A DNA stretch of 45,488 bases, taken from positions 1-45,488 of the forward strand of contig JAFSXU010000057.1 in the NCBI GenBank assembly GCA_017443895.1, in the 5' to 3' direction. Positions 8,844 through 16,679 of this stretch are shown one piece after another; within the stretch, counting starts at the first letter, position 1; every line of letters starts with the position of its first letter. Origin of the DNA: Clostridia bacterium (GTDB lineage Bacteria > Bacillota > Clostridia > UBA1381). The translations under genes and the position numbers were made by a program. The notes beneath the pieces are model-generated. The model did not search any database and was not told where the DNA came from. It saw nothing but the letters and a program-made list of their open reading frames with translations.

Positions 8844-9010
8844 AATAAAACAAGCAGAGCTATCCGTTCTCACCGTACGACGAGGGTTTTACGGTAAATA
8901 TTTGCAACATTTTGTGTTGCTGTATTTTTGGGCGGTTGGCGTTTGCCACCGTTTTTTTCTATTTAAGAAGAATTATGCATAAGTTCCAAAATTAGAAGGA
9001 GGGGTTAACC
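8844..9010 (+). promoter_or_regulatory. infC-rpmI-rplT leader with attenuator
   Basis: The transcribed leader contains ACCGTA..TACGGT (8869-8893 region), GCAACA..TGTTGC (about 8904-8920) and then a terminator hairpin. This layout agrees with the Firmicutes infC leaders in which L20 binding promotes premature termination. Calling it an L20 leader is inference from position and architecture. The ribosome site AAGGAGGGG (8996-9004) lies 6 bases before an ATT start. Confidence 0.7.
8933..8958 (+). terminator. Attenuator terminator in the infC leader
   Basis: CGG-T-TGGC pairs with GCCA-CCG, then seven T. It lies between the promoter and infC, so it acts as a regulated terminator. Confidence 0.75.
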
Positions 9011-9523
9011 ATTAGCAAGAATGATTTACAAATCAATGACGAGATCCGTGATGCGCAGGTACGAGTAGTATCCCAGAGCGGAGAACAGCTTGGAGTTATG
9101 AGTTCAAGACAGGCACAGGAGCTTGCAGACGAGCAGGGTCTTGACCTGGTTAAGATTGCACCTACGGCACAGCCGCCGGTATGCAAGATTATGAACTATG
9201 GCAAGTACAAGTTTGAGATGAACAAGCGTGAAAAGGAAAACAGGAAAAATCAGCGTGTTGTTAATGTAAAAGAGGTGCAATTATCACCGTCAATCGACAC
9301 AAACGATTTTAATACTAAGTGCCGTCATGCGATAAAATTCCTCAAAGGTGGGGATAAGGTAAGAGTTATGGTTCGTTTCAGAGGTCGTGAGTTAAGTCAT
9401 TCACAGATTGGTTTCACACTTCTTGAAAATTTTGCCGAGCAGTGTAGCGAGGTTGGTTCAGTAGATAAACCGGCTAAATTAGAGGGTAGGAATATGGTAA
9501 TGTTCCTCTCTCCGTTATCATAA
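9011..9523 (+). CDS. infC: Translation initiation factor IF-3, AUU start
   Basis: 170 residues when read from the ATT at 9011 (ISKNDLQINDEIRDAQVRVV). The first in-frame ATG (9098) would delete the conserved N-terminal domain. ATT sits 6 bases after a near-perfect AAGGAGGGG and the frame is open throughout. IF-3 binds the 30S subunit, checks start codons and prevents premature subunit joining. The rare AUU start is the classical basis of infC self-regulation, because IF-3 discriminates against non-standard starts. N-domain ~1-75, linker, C-domain ~85-170 with VRVMVRFRGRE. First gene of the infC-rpmI-rplT operon. Confidence 0.95.
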   Translation: MSKNDLQINDEIRDAQVRVVSQSGEQLGVMSSRQAQELADEQGLDLVKIAPTAQPPVCKIMNYGKYKFEMNKREKENRKNQRVVNVKEVQLSPSIDTNDFNTKCRHAIKFLKGGDKVRVMVRFRGRELSHSQIGFTLLENFAEQCSEVGSVDKPAKLEGRNMVMFLSPLS

Positions 9524-9551
9524 TTAAACTTTGGGAAGGAGACAAAACACA

Positions 9552-9755
9552 ATGGCAAAGACTAAGATTAAAACACACAGAGGCGCTGCCAAGAGATTTA
9601 ATCTCACAAAGAACGGTAAGGTTAAGATGAACAAGGCGTTCCGCCGTCACATTCTTAACAAGAAAACAACAAAGAGAAAAAGACATTTAAGAAAGCAGGC
9701 TTATTGCTCAAAGGCTAACGCTGCGGTAATAAAGAAGCTTATTCCGTACAAGTAA
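9552..9755 (+). CDS. rpmI: 50S ribosomal protein L35
   Basis: 67 residues, very basic, starting [19 protein letters not shown] at 9552 follows GGGAAGGAGA; the longer TTG-started frame only adds the ribosome-binding region. Lies 28 bases after infC and 23 before rplT, the standard operon order. Confidence 0.97.
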   Translation: MAKTKIKTHRGAAKRFNLTKNGKVKMNKAFRRHILNKKTTKRKRHLRKQAYCSKANAAVIKKLIPYK

Positions 9756-9778
9756 TTTGAAAGTGAGGTAGAAAACTA

Positions 9779-10132
9779 ATGGCAAGAGTAAAAGGTGCAT
9801 TAAATACAAGAAAAAAGCATAAGAAGATTTTAAAGCTTGCTAAGGGCTATTACGGTGCGCAGAGCAAGCAGTACAGAACAGCTAACCAGGCTGTTATGCG
9901 TGCAATGCAGAACGCTTATGTAGGCAGAAAGAGAAGAAAGAGAGATTTCAGAAGACTCTGGATAACAAGAATAAGCGCAGCTGCAAAGATGAACGGTATG
10001 AACTATTCAACATTTATGGCAGGTCTTAAAAAGGCAGGCGTTGAGATGAACCGTAAGGTTTTATCAGAGATTGCTATAGCTGATGAAAAGGCATTTGCAA
10101 AGCTTGTTGAAATGGCAAAGAACGCTCAGTAA
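9779..10132 (+). CDS. rplT: 50S ribosomal protein L20
   Basis: 117 residues, typical length, beginning [19 protein letters not shown]. Binds 23S rRNA early in assembly and, in Firmicutes, represses its own operon through the leader. Last gene of the operon, with a strong terminator after it. Confidence 0.97.
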   Translation: MARVKGALNTRKKHKKILKLAKGYYGAQSKQYRTANQAVMRAMQNAYVGRKRRKRDFRRLWITRISAAAKMNGMNYSTFMAGLKKAGVEMNRKVLSEIAIADEKAFAKLVEMAKNAQ

Positions 10133-10158
10133 TTCTTCGTATAATTTATTTTGCATAG

Positions 10159-10190
10159 GGGATTGATGTATTTCAATCCCTGTTTTTTTT
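10159..10190 (+). terminator. Terminator of the infC operon
   Basis: GGGATTGA pairs with TCAATCCC, then TG and eight T. Confidence 0.9.
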
Positions 10191-10195
10191 GCCGT

Positions 10196-10355
10196 TAAAT
10201 TTTGGTTTAAACGGGTATTAACCCAATGTATTGTAGGGCAGGGGCTTGCTCCTGCCGTTCTGAATATGCGTTGTCGGGGACGGTTGGAGCAAGCCCCAAC
10301 CCTACACCTCATACCAATTTACGGTTTTTCAAACGGTACGCTAAACCAAAATTTA
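10196..10355 (+). repeat. Interspersed palindromic repeat, copy 4
   Basis: TAAATTTTGGTTTA at 10196-10209 and TAAACCAAAATTTA at 10342-10355, a perfect terminal inverted repeat. The interior has the GGCAGGGGC..GCTCCTGCC and GGTTGGAGC..GCCCCAACC hairpins. It sits directly between two terminators. Confidence 0.9.
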
Positions 10356-10361
10356 CCACCC

Positions 10362-10390
10362 AAAAAGAGCGGATATTATCCGCCCTTTTT
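10362..10390 (-). terminator. Terminator of the lipoprotein gene
   Basis: AAAAAG-A-GCGGATA pairs with TATCCGC-C-CTTTTT across two bases. Works on both strands, and on the minus strand directly follows the lipoprotein stop codon. Confidence 0.8.
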
Positions 10391-10401
10391 AAATTTACAG
10401 C

Positions 10402-10959
10402 TTATTTTAAATTGAATGTCTTTGTAACCGCGTCCAAGCCCTCAATTTTTGAAAACTCATTAACCGAGATAGTTACGGGGTCTGATGTGTTTGATAAAAC
10501 ATAACCCTTTTGCACTGTTATCGTATCACCGCTTGGCACAACCTGCGCGATTGTGTCGCAATCAACGCCGTCAACGCCTAAAACAACCTCAACAGGGAGT
10601 TGTCCGTCGTTTTGCTGTGCCGTTACATTAAACAGGCTTGTAAATGTGGCATTTGAGCCTGTTTTGTTCTTGAACTTAAACGAAACGATAAACACATCAC
10701 GGTCGTTATACTTTATAACCTTGCCGTCTGTAATCTCCACTACAGAATCGCCTATCTCGCCCTTGGCATTTTCATCGTCTGCGGTAGTGGCGTCCGTGCC
10801 CTCAACCTTTGTCATATCAATATTCTTGTCCGCATCCTTAGCAAAATCCGCAACAATATCGCCCGTTGTATCGGTTGCAGTATTTGTGGTTTTGCCACAG
10901 CCTGCAAGTGAGAGCGATGCAATTATTGCAGCCATTACTAAAACTAAACTCTTTTTCAT
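10402..10959 (-). CDS. Secreted lipoprotein, DUF5067/DUF4352-like
   Basis: 185 residues. A lipoprotein signal peptide with the lipobox LSLAGC puts the Cys at ~21. A Thr/Asp-rich linker is followed by a ~120-residue beta-rich domain with YNDRDVFIVSFKFKNKTGSNATF, characteristic of small Ig-like domains of the DUF5067/DUF4352 type (TelA-like immunoglobulin folds). No enzymatic role is evident; it is expected on the outer face of the membrane. AGGAAAGGAAA precedes the start. Single gene, convergent with rplT. Confidence 0.8.
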   Translation of the reverse strand: MKKSLVLVMAAIIASLSLAGCGKTTNTATDTTGDIVADFAKDADKNIDMTKVEGTDATTADDENAKGEIGDSVVEITDGKVIKYNDRDVFIVSFKFKNKTGSNATFTSLFNVTAQQNDGQLPVEVVLGVDGVDCDTIAQVVPSGDTITVQKGYVLSNTSDPVTISVNEFSKIEGLDAVTKTFNLK

Positions 10960-11092
10960 TTTTAAATTTCCTTTCCTAATAAACAGCGTTTATATTTTCA
11001 AATTTCGTAGAAATTTGCACCACAATTACTCAGTATATACTAACACAGCGGTATTTAAAAATCAAGTACCGTAACATAATGTTCATAAACTA

Positions 11093-11121
11093 TTTACAAG
11101 AAAACAAAATTTGTGTATACT
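11093..11121 (+). promoter_or_regulatory. Promoter of the HAD phosphatase-malQ operon
   Basis: TTTACA (11093-11098), 17 bases, TATACT (11116-11121). Confidence 0.75.
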
Positions 11122-11160
11122 GTTAAATATGAATTAACATATATTTTAAGGGGTAGATTT

Positions 11161-11808
11161 ATGAAAACATGCATATTTGATCTTGACGGAACGCTGACAG
11201 ATACAATAGCTGCGATTGCGCATTTTGGAAATCTGGCACTTTCAGAGTGCGGATTTTCTACATTTGAAACGGAGAGGTATAAGGTATTTGTCGGAGACGG
11301 AAGGACAAAGCTTATCGAGCGGATGTTAGAGGCGCAGGACGCTTTGACGGAGGAAAATTTCAAGGCGGTATGCACCGTATACGATAGATACTACGAGGCT
11401 GATCCCTTGTATAACACGCACGCCTATGAGGGTATAAAGGAGCTTTTGGAGGAGCTAAAAAACAGGGGCGTAACCATGGCGGTATGCTCAAATAAGCCCG
11501 ATAATGTTGCGCAGGATGTAATAAAAACCGTATTTGGCGACGGATATTTTAGCGTTGTAAGCGGAGTGGTTGACGGAGGATATACAAAGCCCGATAAACG
11601 GTACACCGAAAGCATATTAAAACGGCTTTTTAAAACTGCTGATGAGTGTATATTCATAGGCGATACCAATGTGGATATATTAACAGGCAAGGGCGCAGGA
11701 ATAGAAACAATCGGCGTGCTTTGGGGATTTCGTGACCGAGCCGAGCTTGAAAGTGCGGGAGCGGATCATATCATATCAAAGCCAAGCGAAATTTTAGACT
11801 TTATTTAA
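11161..11808 (+). CDS. HAD-superfamily phosphatase (phosphoglycolate phosphatase-like)
   Basis: 215 residues from the ATG at 11161 (AAGGGG upstream). Motif I FDLDGTLTDT near the N-terminus carries the nucleophile Asp, motif II is VCSNKPD, motif III Lys lies near YTKPDKR, and motif IV is IGDTNVD. The helical cap between motifs I and II is of the phosphoglycolate phosphatase/beta-phosphoglucomutase type. Exact substrate cannot be read. It lies 23 bases before malQ in the same operon, so a sugar-phosphate role is possible. Confidence 0.85.
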   Translation: MKTCIFDLDGTLTDTIAAIAHFGNLALSECGFSTFETERYKVFVGDGRTKLIERMLEAQDALTEENFKAVCTVYDRYYEADPLYNTHAYEGIKELLEELKNRGVTMAVCSNKPDNVAQDVIKTVFGDGYFSVVSGVVDGGYTKPDKRYTESILKRLFKTADECIFIGDTNVDILTGKGAGIETIGVLWGFRDRAELESAGADHIISKPSEILDFI

Positions 11809-11831
11809 TTTGAGGAAAGGAAATAAAATAA

Positions 11832-13319
11832 ATGAGAGCAAGCGGAGTACTAATGCACATTACATCATTGCCAAGCCCCTACGGGATAGGCACGGTAGGA
11901 AAGGAGGCATACAAATTTGTTGATTTTTTAAGGGACTCACATCAGACCTATTGGCAGATTTTGCCGATTGGCCCGACCTCGTACGGCGATTCGCCGTACC
12001 AGTCGTTTTCAACCCACGCAGGAAACCCGTACTTTATCGACCTTGATATGTTAAAGGACGACGGACTGCTAAAGCAAAGCGATTATAAAAACCTCGACTG
12101 GGGAATGAATAGCGAAAGGGTTGACTATGAGGCAATATATAATAATCGGTTCAAGGTTTTAAAAATTGCGTATGAGAACTTTAAAAATACCGACCGTACC
12201 GAATTTGACAGATTTGTTGCCGAGAACGATATGTGGATATCAAACTATGCGCTGTTTATGACCGCAAAATCGGTAAACGGTAACAAGTGCTGGCTTGAAT
12301 GGGAGGACGGCTTAAAGCACCGTGATCCGCATACACTTTGGGAGTTCAAGAATGAACATATGGACGAGGTTGTGTTCTGGGAGTTTGTGCAGTATAAATT
12401 TTTTGAGCAGTGGAAGAAGCTAAAGAGCTATGCAAACGATAACGGAGTAAGGATAATCGGCGATATCCCGATATATGTCGCGCTTGACAGTGCGGCTGTG
12501 TGGGTGCATCCCGACCTTTACGAGCTTGATAACGATTTAAACCCGACAGCCGTTGCAGGCTGTCCGCCCGACGGCTTTTCGCCGACAGGTCAATTGTGGG
12601 GTAACCCTCTATACCGTTGGGACAGACACAGGGAAACAGGCTATAGCTGGTGGATAGACAGATTAAGGGCATCGTGCGAACTTTACGATGTTGTAAGAAT
12701 AGACCATTTCAGAGGCTTTGACGAATTTTACAGCGTTCCATACGGCGATAAGACCGCAGAGCGTGGTAAATGGGTAAAAGGCCCCGGCATTGAGCTGTTT
12801 CGGTTTATCGAGGCAAGAATGGGCACATTGCCTGTAATTGCGGAGGATTTGGGCTTTTTAACGCCGTCGGTAATAAAAATGCTTGCCGATTCGGGCTTCC
12901 CCGGTATGAAGGTGCTTGAATTTGCATTTGACCCAAATTCCGAAAGTGATTATTTGCCGTATCTGTATGATAAAAACTCGGTTGTGTATATCGGAACGCA
13001 TGATAATAATACCGTTCTTGGCTGGGCAAAGGAAACGGATAAGGCGACGGTTGATTTCTGTAAAAAATACATTATGGCTCAAAATGCAGACGACAGCGAA
13101 TTTGTATGGCGGTTTATATGTGCGGCAATGTCGTCAGTGTCGGATACCGCCATTATCCAGATGCAGGATATTTTAGAGCTTGATGAGAGAGCAAGAATGA
13201 ATACCCCGTCAACTACAGGCTCAAACTGGAGCTGGCGTATGAAAAAGGGTGCATATAATAAAAAAATGTCACAAAAGCTTGCCGAAATTACCCGAACATA
13301 CGGCAGGTGTGCAAGATAA
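11832..13319 (+). CDS. malQ: 4-alpha-glucanotransferase (amylomaltase), GH77
   Basis: 495 residues, the normal size. Transfers alpha-1,4-glucan segments between maltodextrins or to glucose in the cytosol, for glycogen and maltodextrin use. N-terminal SGVLMHITSLPSPYGIGTVG and GDSPYQSFS are family hallmarks. RIDHFRGF (nucleophile Asp near 290), AEDLG (acid/base Glu near 337) and GTHDNNT (third Asp near 391) supply the catalytic triad. Start follows GAGGAAAGG. Cotranscribed with the upstream HAD phosphatase. Confidence 0.96.
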   Translation: MRASGVLMHITSLPSPYGIGTVGKEAYKFVDFLRDSHQTYWQILPIGPTSYGDSPYQSFSTHAGNPYFIDLDMLKDDGLLKQSDYKNLDWGMNSERVDYEAIYNNRFKVLKIAYENFKNTDRTEFDRFVAENDMWISNYALFMTAKSVNGNKCWLEWEDGLKHRDPHTLWEFKNEHMDEVVFWEFVQYKFFEQWKKLKSYANDNGVRIIGDIPIYVALDSAAVWVHPDLYELDNDLNPTAVAGCPPDGFSPTGQLWGNPLYRWDRHRETGYSWWIDRLRASCELYDVVRIDHFRGFDEFYSVPYGDKTAERGKWVKGPGIELFRFIEARMGTLPVIAEDLGFLTPSVIKMLADSGFPGMKVLEFAFDPNSESDYLPYLYDKNSVVYIGTHDNNTVLGWAKETDKATVDFCKKYIMAQNADDSEFVWRFICAAMSSVSDTAIIQMQDILELDERARMNTPSTTGSNWSWRMKKGAYNKKMSQKLAEITRTYGRCAR

Positions 13320-13381
13320 ACAAAAAAGGAAAGAATATATATGCAAACCTAACAAAATGCACAAAAATGTATAAAAAATAA

Positions 13382-13410
13382 TTGAAAAATTTTGCAAAAT
13401 ACTTTATAAT
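13382..13410 (+). promoter_or_regulatory. Strong promoter upstream of the dockerin operon leader
   Basis: TTGAAA (13382-13387), 17 bases, consensus TATAAT (13405-13410). It is nearly 500 bases before the first start codon. Confidence 0.8.
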
Positions 13411-13417
13411 GTTAGTA

Positions 13418-13899
13418 TGTGAGGACTGTACATTTAAAACTGAATATACATCGTAGAGATATGAATGAAAAACATAGAAAAGAGGCGGGTTTTTGACTTA
13501 AAACCTGTAAGAGAGAGAAATTTATGTTTTAGAATGTAACGAGCTAAAATGCGAACTATTTTAAACGAAAACAAATCAAGATTACTCCTTGAATGTAATT
13601 CGTGGGAGGTGTGGCGGTTATAACCGCCGTGTTTGAAATCGCTTTTGCGAATCAAACGGAGGCTTTTATTTAGAATTGATGTAACATTGTAGTGAATTTA
13701 ACGATTGATATGGTTGGTTTTACAAAAGATGTAAATACATCTTCTGTCCATAGGCATCTTGCCTGTGACGGATAACTCTGATCAATTGCAAACGGTGTGT
13801 GTTCAGACGGAATTAAATGTATGGCTCCGATACCTATTTGTTATAGGTATGATATGGAATGTAGAGAAAAAACAAACACATGAAAGGAGAAATTTATTC
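13418..13899 (+). ncRNA. Long structured 5' leader of the dockerin operon
   Basis: About 480 transcribed bases without a convincing gene. It holds a series of hairpins: GGCGGTTATAACCGCC (13613-13628), GTTTGA..TCGC-TTTT-GCGA..TCAAAC (13631-13657), AAGATGTA-AA-TACATCTT (13726-13743), CATAGGC..GCCTGTG (about 13749-13767) and ATACCTAT..ATAGGTAT (13830-13850). I could not match it to any riboswitch class I know. It may be a regulatory leader or a stable RNA. Confidence 0.5.
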
Positions 13900-14463
13900 A
13901 TGAAAAAAGTAACAAAGTTATTTTTATCAGTTGCCGCAATCGGTGCATTAGCTGCAGGTCTTGCTACATCTGCAATGGCTATGACAGCTACATACGATGC
14001 AGGCACAGTAACTATTGTAGCAGAGGACGGAGATAAGGTTGCCTCAACGGAAAAGACACTCCTTATCTTAAACAACGATGCTACAACAGTAACAGAGTCA
14101 GATATTGTTCAGATTGACCAGTCAGAGGACATCGCATCTGTTCCTGTAGGCGAATTAGCTGAGGGTACATACTATGTTCGTGTTGGTGGCGACGGCAATA
14201 TCGACACAGCAGAGTTTACAGTTGGTGGCGTTGCTTCAACTCGTTTGTTAGGTGACGCTAACAATGATGACGCAGTTGATGTAATGGATGCTGCAACAAC
14301 CATAAATCACTATCTTGAAGTTACAACGCTTGAAGGCGATGACCTCAAGGCAGCGGATGTAAACAAGGACAATGCGGCAGATGTTCTTGATGCAAGTATC
14401 ATGACAAACTTCTATCTTGAGGTTCCTCAGGACTATATTGATGGAGTTAAGACAATTGATTGA
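13900..14463 (+). CDS. Secreted dockerin-containing protein
   Basis: 187 residues from ATG 13900 (AAAGGAGA upstream). Signal peptide ~1-27 (MKKVTKLFLSVAAIGALAAG..). A ~70-residue beta-rich region follows, then a C-terminal type I-like dockerin: two EF-hand-like repeats GDANNDDAVDVMDAATTI and DVNKDNAADVLDASIM, each with Asp/Asn at calcium positions 1, 3, 5 and 12 and ending in NHYLEV / NFYLEV. Dockerins bind cohesins to build cellulosome-like assemblies, but no catalytic module is present here. The next gene encodes a cohesin-like protein, so the pair may form a small secreted complex (inference). Confidence 0.88.
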   Translation: MKKVTKLFLSVAAIGALAAGLATSAMAMTATYDAGTVTIVAEDGDKVASTEKTLLILNNDATTVTESDIVQIDQSEDIASVPVGELAEGTYYVRVGGDGNIDTAEFTVGGVASTRLLGDANNDDAVDVMDAATTINHYLEVTTLEGDDLKAADVNKDNAADVLDASIMTNFYLEVPQDYIDGVKTID

Positions 14464-14498
14464 TTTATCAAAATTAACAAATTAAGGAGATTGAAAAA

Positions 14499-15785
14499 AT
14501 GAAAAAGAGAATTCTTTCAGTTCTCTGTGCCTTGGCAATGGTATGTACCGTTTTAAGCGGTATGGTTGTTGTTAATGCGCAGACAGGACTTACACCTGTT
14601 GTAAATTCAACAGCAGATTACGATGCAGATACACGCACAGTAACATTACACATTAGTTATAGCGGTGTTCCGCTTATGACAGCATTCCAGGCAGAAATTG
14701 CTTGTGACACTACTGTTTTTAACAAGGGAGCCAAGGGCAATATGACATTAAAGCTTAACGGCGCCTCATCATCATATACATTAAAGAATGTGTATAAGAT
14801 TGCGTTTGCTCCTGCAGACACTGATTTGTGGGCTGCTGATGGCGAAGGCGATATCGCTGACATCACTTTTACTCTTAAAGATGGTGTAGAGCTTCCTTAT
14901 ACATTTGCTATAACAAATGTTAAGTTAAATGCTATGGATATAGAGGCTGATCCTATCGTATCAACAGCATATACACAGGCAGATAATCAGATTACAGTAA
15001 ATAATGCGACAGCTACAGCTCCGACTCCTGCAGTTACAAAGTATACAGTAACAAAAGGTACAGGTATTAAGGAATTATCAGCAGTAGGCGAGGTTGATGC
15101 AAATACAGAGGTTACAGTAACAGCTAACGATCCTGAAACAGGCTATGAGCTTGACAAGATCTTAGTAAACAATGTTGCAATCGACGGTAACACATTTACT
15201 GTTACAGAGGACGCAACTGTTACAGCTACATTTAAGAAGATTAATTATACAGTAACAGGTGCTAACGGTATTGGCCTTGATAAGGCAACAGCTACATATA
15301 ACGAGCAGGTTACTATTACAGAAATAGCTATTCCTGTCGACAAGGAGCTTGTTGACATCACATTGAACGGTGTAAGCAAGGGTAAGAACTTCTCAACATT
15401 CTTTATGCCTGCAGAAAATGTTACAGTTGCAGCAGTACTTCAGGATAAAGTTGTTGAGCCTGATCCTGTAGTAACATTTGAGTCAGACGAGGTAACAGCT
15501 AACAACGCTGTTGGTTTCTGGTCAAAGTTAGCAGCATTCGAGAATGCAGGTGAAGTAAAGGCAGCAGGTTTCGTATTTGCTAATGTTGATGAAGTTGAAA
15601 AGCCATTAGAGACATCACAGATTAAGCTTGCTGACGCTCTTGGTCTTGGTCAGACAATCACATACGAGTTCAAGAACTTAACAGGTTATGATAAGTTCGG
15701 TCTTAAGGCTAAGGCTTATATCGTAACAGATAAGGGCACATTCTGGTCAGATGTATTCGGTAGCCTTATCGATATCGTTAAATAA
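14499..15785 (+). CDS. Secreted cohesin-like protein with Ig-like repeats
   Basis: 428 residues. Signal peptide ~1-27. Residues ~33-165 resemble a cohesin fold: a beta-rich start TVTLHISYSGVP, then FQAEIACD, YKIAFAPADTDLW and GDIADITFTLKDG. Two ~60-residue repeats follow (YTVTKGTGIKELSAVGEV.. and YTVTGANGIGLDKATATY..), each ending in a TVTATFKK-like strand as in InlB-B/Flg_new repeats, then a ~110-residue C-terminal beta domain. No sorting signal or transmembrane helix at the end, so anchoring is unclear. Starts 35 bases after the dockerin gene. Cohesin assignment is by pattern only. Confidence 0.75.
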   Translation: MKKRILSVLCALAMVCTVLSGMVVVNAQTGLTPVVNSTADYDADTRTVTLHISYSGVPLMTAFQAEIACDTTVFNKGAKGNMTLKLNGASSSYTLKNVYKIAFAPADTDLWAADGEGDIADITFTLKDGVELPYTFAITNVKLNAMDIEADPIVSTAYTQADNQITVNNATATAPTPAVTKYTVTKGTGIKELSAVGEVDANTEVTVTANDPETGYELDKILVNNVAIDGNTFTVTEDATVTATFKKINYTVTGANGIGLDKATATYNEQVTITEIAIPVDKELVDITLNGVSKGKNFSTFFMPAENVTVAAVLQDKVVEPDPVVTFESDEVTANNAVGFWSKLAAFENAGEVKAAGFVFANVDEVEKPLETSQIKLADALGLGQTITYEFKNLTGYDKFGLKAKAYIVTDKGTFWSDVFGSLIDIVK

Positions 15786-15807
15786 TTTCTTTAGGAGGTA
15801 ATAAATA

Positions 15808-16014
15808 ATGAAAAAGTTTTATGTAAGTCCTGCTATTGAAGTTACAGCTTTCGTAGCAGAAGATATTTTAACAACAAGCAGTGCATTTGAGAATGTAAAC
15901 CTCGAGAGTGTTGCAGGTTCAGGCAGCACAACAGGTGCAACAGGTAATGTAGTTGGCGGCAAGACAGTTGGTTCAACAACTATCGGTAACTCAACAGTAT
16001 TCATTATCGAGTAA
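15808..16014 (+). CDS. Small Tyr-x-x-Pro leader-like peptide
   Basis: 68 residues, ATG preceded by TTAGGAGGT. The N-terminus MKKFYVSPAIEVTAFVAED has the Lys-Lys-x-Tyr-x-x-Pro pattern seen in many short gut Clostridia peptides and in lasso-peptide leaders, followed by EDILTTSS. The C-terminal half is Gly/Thr/Ser/Val low complexity (GSTTGATGNVVGG..). No modification enzyme lies nearby, so a RiPP role is not supported. Third gene of the dockerin operon, 22 bases after the cohesin-like gene. Confidence 0.75.
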   Translation: MKKFYVSPAIEVTAFVAEDILTTSSAFENVNLESVAGSGSTTGATGNVVGGKTVGSTTIGNSTVFIIE

Positions 16015-16031
16015 TTAAATGTAATACATTT

Positions 16032-16063
16032 AAAGAAGGTGGGTTTTTCCCACCTTCTTTTTT
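16032..16063 (+). terminator. Terminator of the dockerin operon
   Basis: AAAGAAGGTGGG pairs with CCCACCTTCTTT around a short T loop, then further T. Confidence 0.92.
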
Positions 16064-16083
16064 GGTGTGATATGGTGCTGTGG

Positions 16084-16251
16084 TAAATTTTGGTTTAGCG
16101 GTGTAAATGGGTATCGAAATTTGTAGGGGAGGGTTTCCATGCCCTCCCGTTCCCAATATGCGTTGTCGGGGATGCGGACAGGCACAGAGACCTGTCCCTA
16201 CAACCCATACCAATTTACGGTTTTTCAAACGGTACGCTAAACCAAAATTTA
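16084..16251 (+). repeat. Interspersed palindromic repeat, copy 5
   Basis: TAAATTTTGGTTTA at 16084-16097 and TAAACCAAAATTTA at 16238-16251. The central hairpins differ in sequence from copies 2-4 (GGGGAGGG..CCCTCCC and GGACAGGC..CCTGTCC) but keep the pairing, like copy 1. Confidence 0.9.
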
Positions 16252-16325
16252 ACATATAACCTATCATACACAGTCCCCAATTTAACAACTGTACAATAAA
16301 AAAATAAAAAAATATAAAAAATTCC

Positions 16326-16354
16326 TTGACAATTGTGTCTGTATATGTTATCAT
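16326..16354 (+). promoter_or_regulatory. Promoter of tRNA-Glu
   Basis: TTGACA (16326-16331), 17 bases, TATCAT (16349-16354), 15 bases before the tRNA. Confidence 0.75.
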
Positions 16355-16368
16355 TACTTTCGTTGAAT

Positions 16369-16443
16369 GGCTCGTTGGTCAAGCGGTTAAGACTTCGGCC
16401 TCTCACGCCGACAACGCGGGTTCGATTCCCGCACGAGTCACCA
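16369..16443 (+). tRNA. tRNA-Glu, anticodon CTC
   Basis: The acceptor stem GGCTCGT pairs with ACGAGTC; anticodon arm TCGGC-CTCTCAC-GCCGA places CTC at 34-36, reading GAG. T arm GCGGG-TTCGATT-CCCGC is intact and CCA is encoded. Followed at once by a terminator. Confidence 0.95.
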
Positions 16444-16448
16444 AAGCA

Positions 16449-16478
16449 AAAATCCTGTCGAAAGATAGGATTTTTTTT
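16449..16478 (+). terminator. Terminator after tRNA-Glu
   Basis: AAAATCCTGTC-GAAA-GATAGGATTTTTTTT hairpin with a stable GAAA tetraloop. Confidence 0.88.
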
Positions 16479-16614
16479 GTATTATTCATTAACAGGACAG
16501 GATTTTTTGAATGAATAATATAGCCGTTCTGCAAATATACATTAAGCTATCCAAAATACAAACTCCTTATTTATTCCAAAACTGACTCCATTATAATGAA
16601 AATTAAAATTTATA

Positions 16615-16643
16615 TTGCAAATATGCATAAATTGTAATACAAT
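16615..16643 (+). promoter_or_regulatory. Promoter of the HD-GYP gene
   Basis: TTGCAA (16615-16620), 17 bases, TACAAT (16638-16643). Confidence 0.55.
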
Positions 16644-16679
16644 TGTGTTGTAAGATTATGCCGAAAAGGAGCGCTGATT

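Noticed and set aside
8869-8893. Member of the GTACGAC hairpin family in the infC leader
   Set aside because: CCGTACGACGAGG shares only GTACGAC; the partner half and the TTGAAGTAC side are missing.
10226-10504. Open frame of 92 codons across the interspersed repeat and the lipoprotein 3' end
   Set aside because: It lies mostly inside the palindromic repeat, has no ribosome site, and is antisense to the lipoprotein gene. Similar frames in other repeat copies arise only from the repeat sequence.
13418-13899. Cyclic-di-GMP or other known riboswitch in the long leader
   Set aside because: I looked for the conserved cores of the common aptamers and found none; the hairpins are real but the class cannot be assigned.
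15808-16014. Lasso-peptide or other RiPP cluster
   Set aside because: Only a leader-like motif is present; no cyclase, protease, radical-SAM enzyme or dedicated transporter is encoded nearby.
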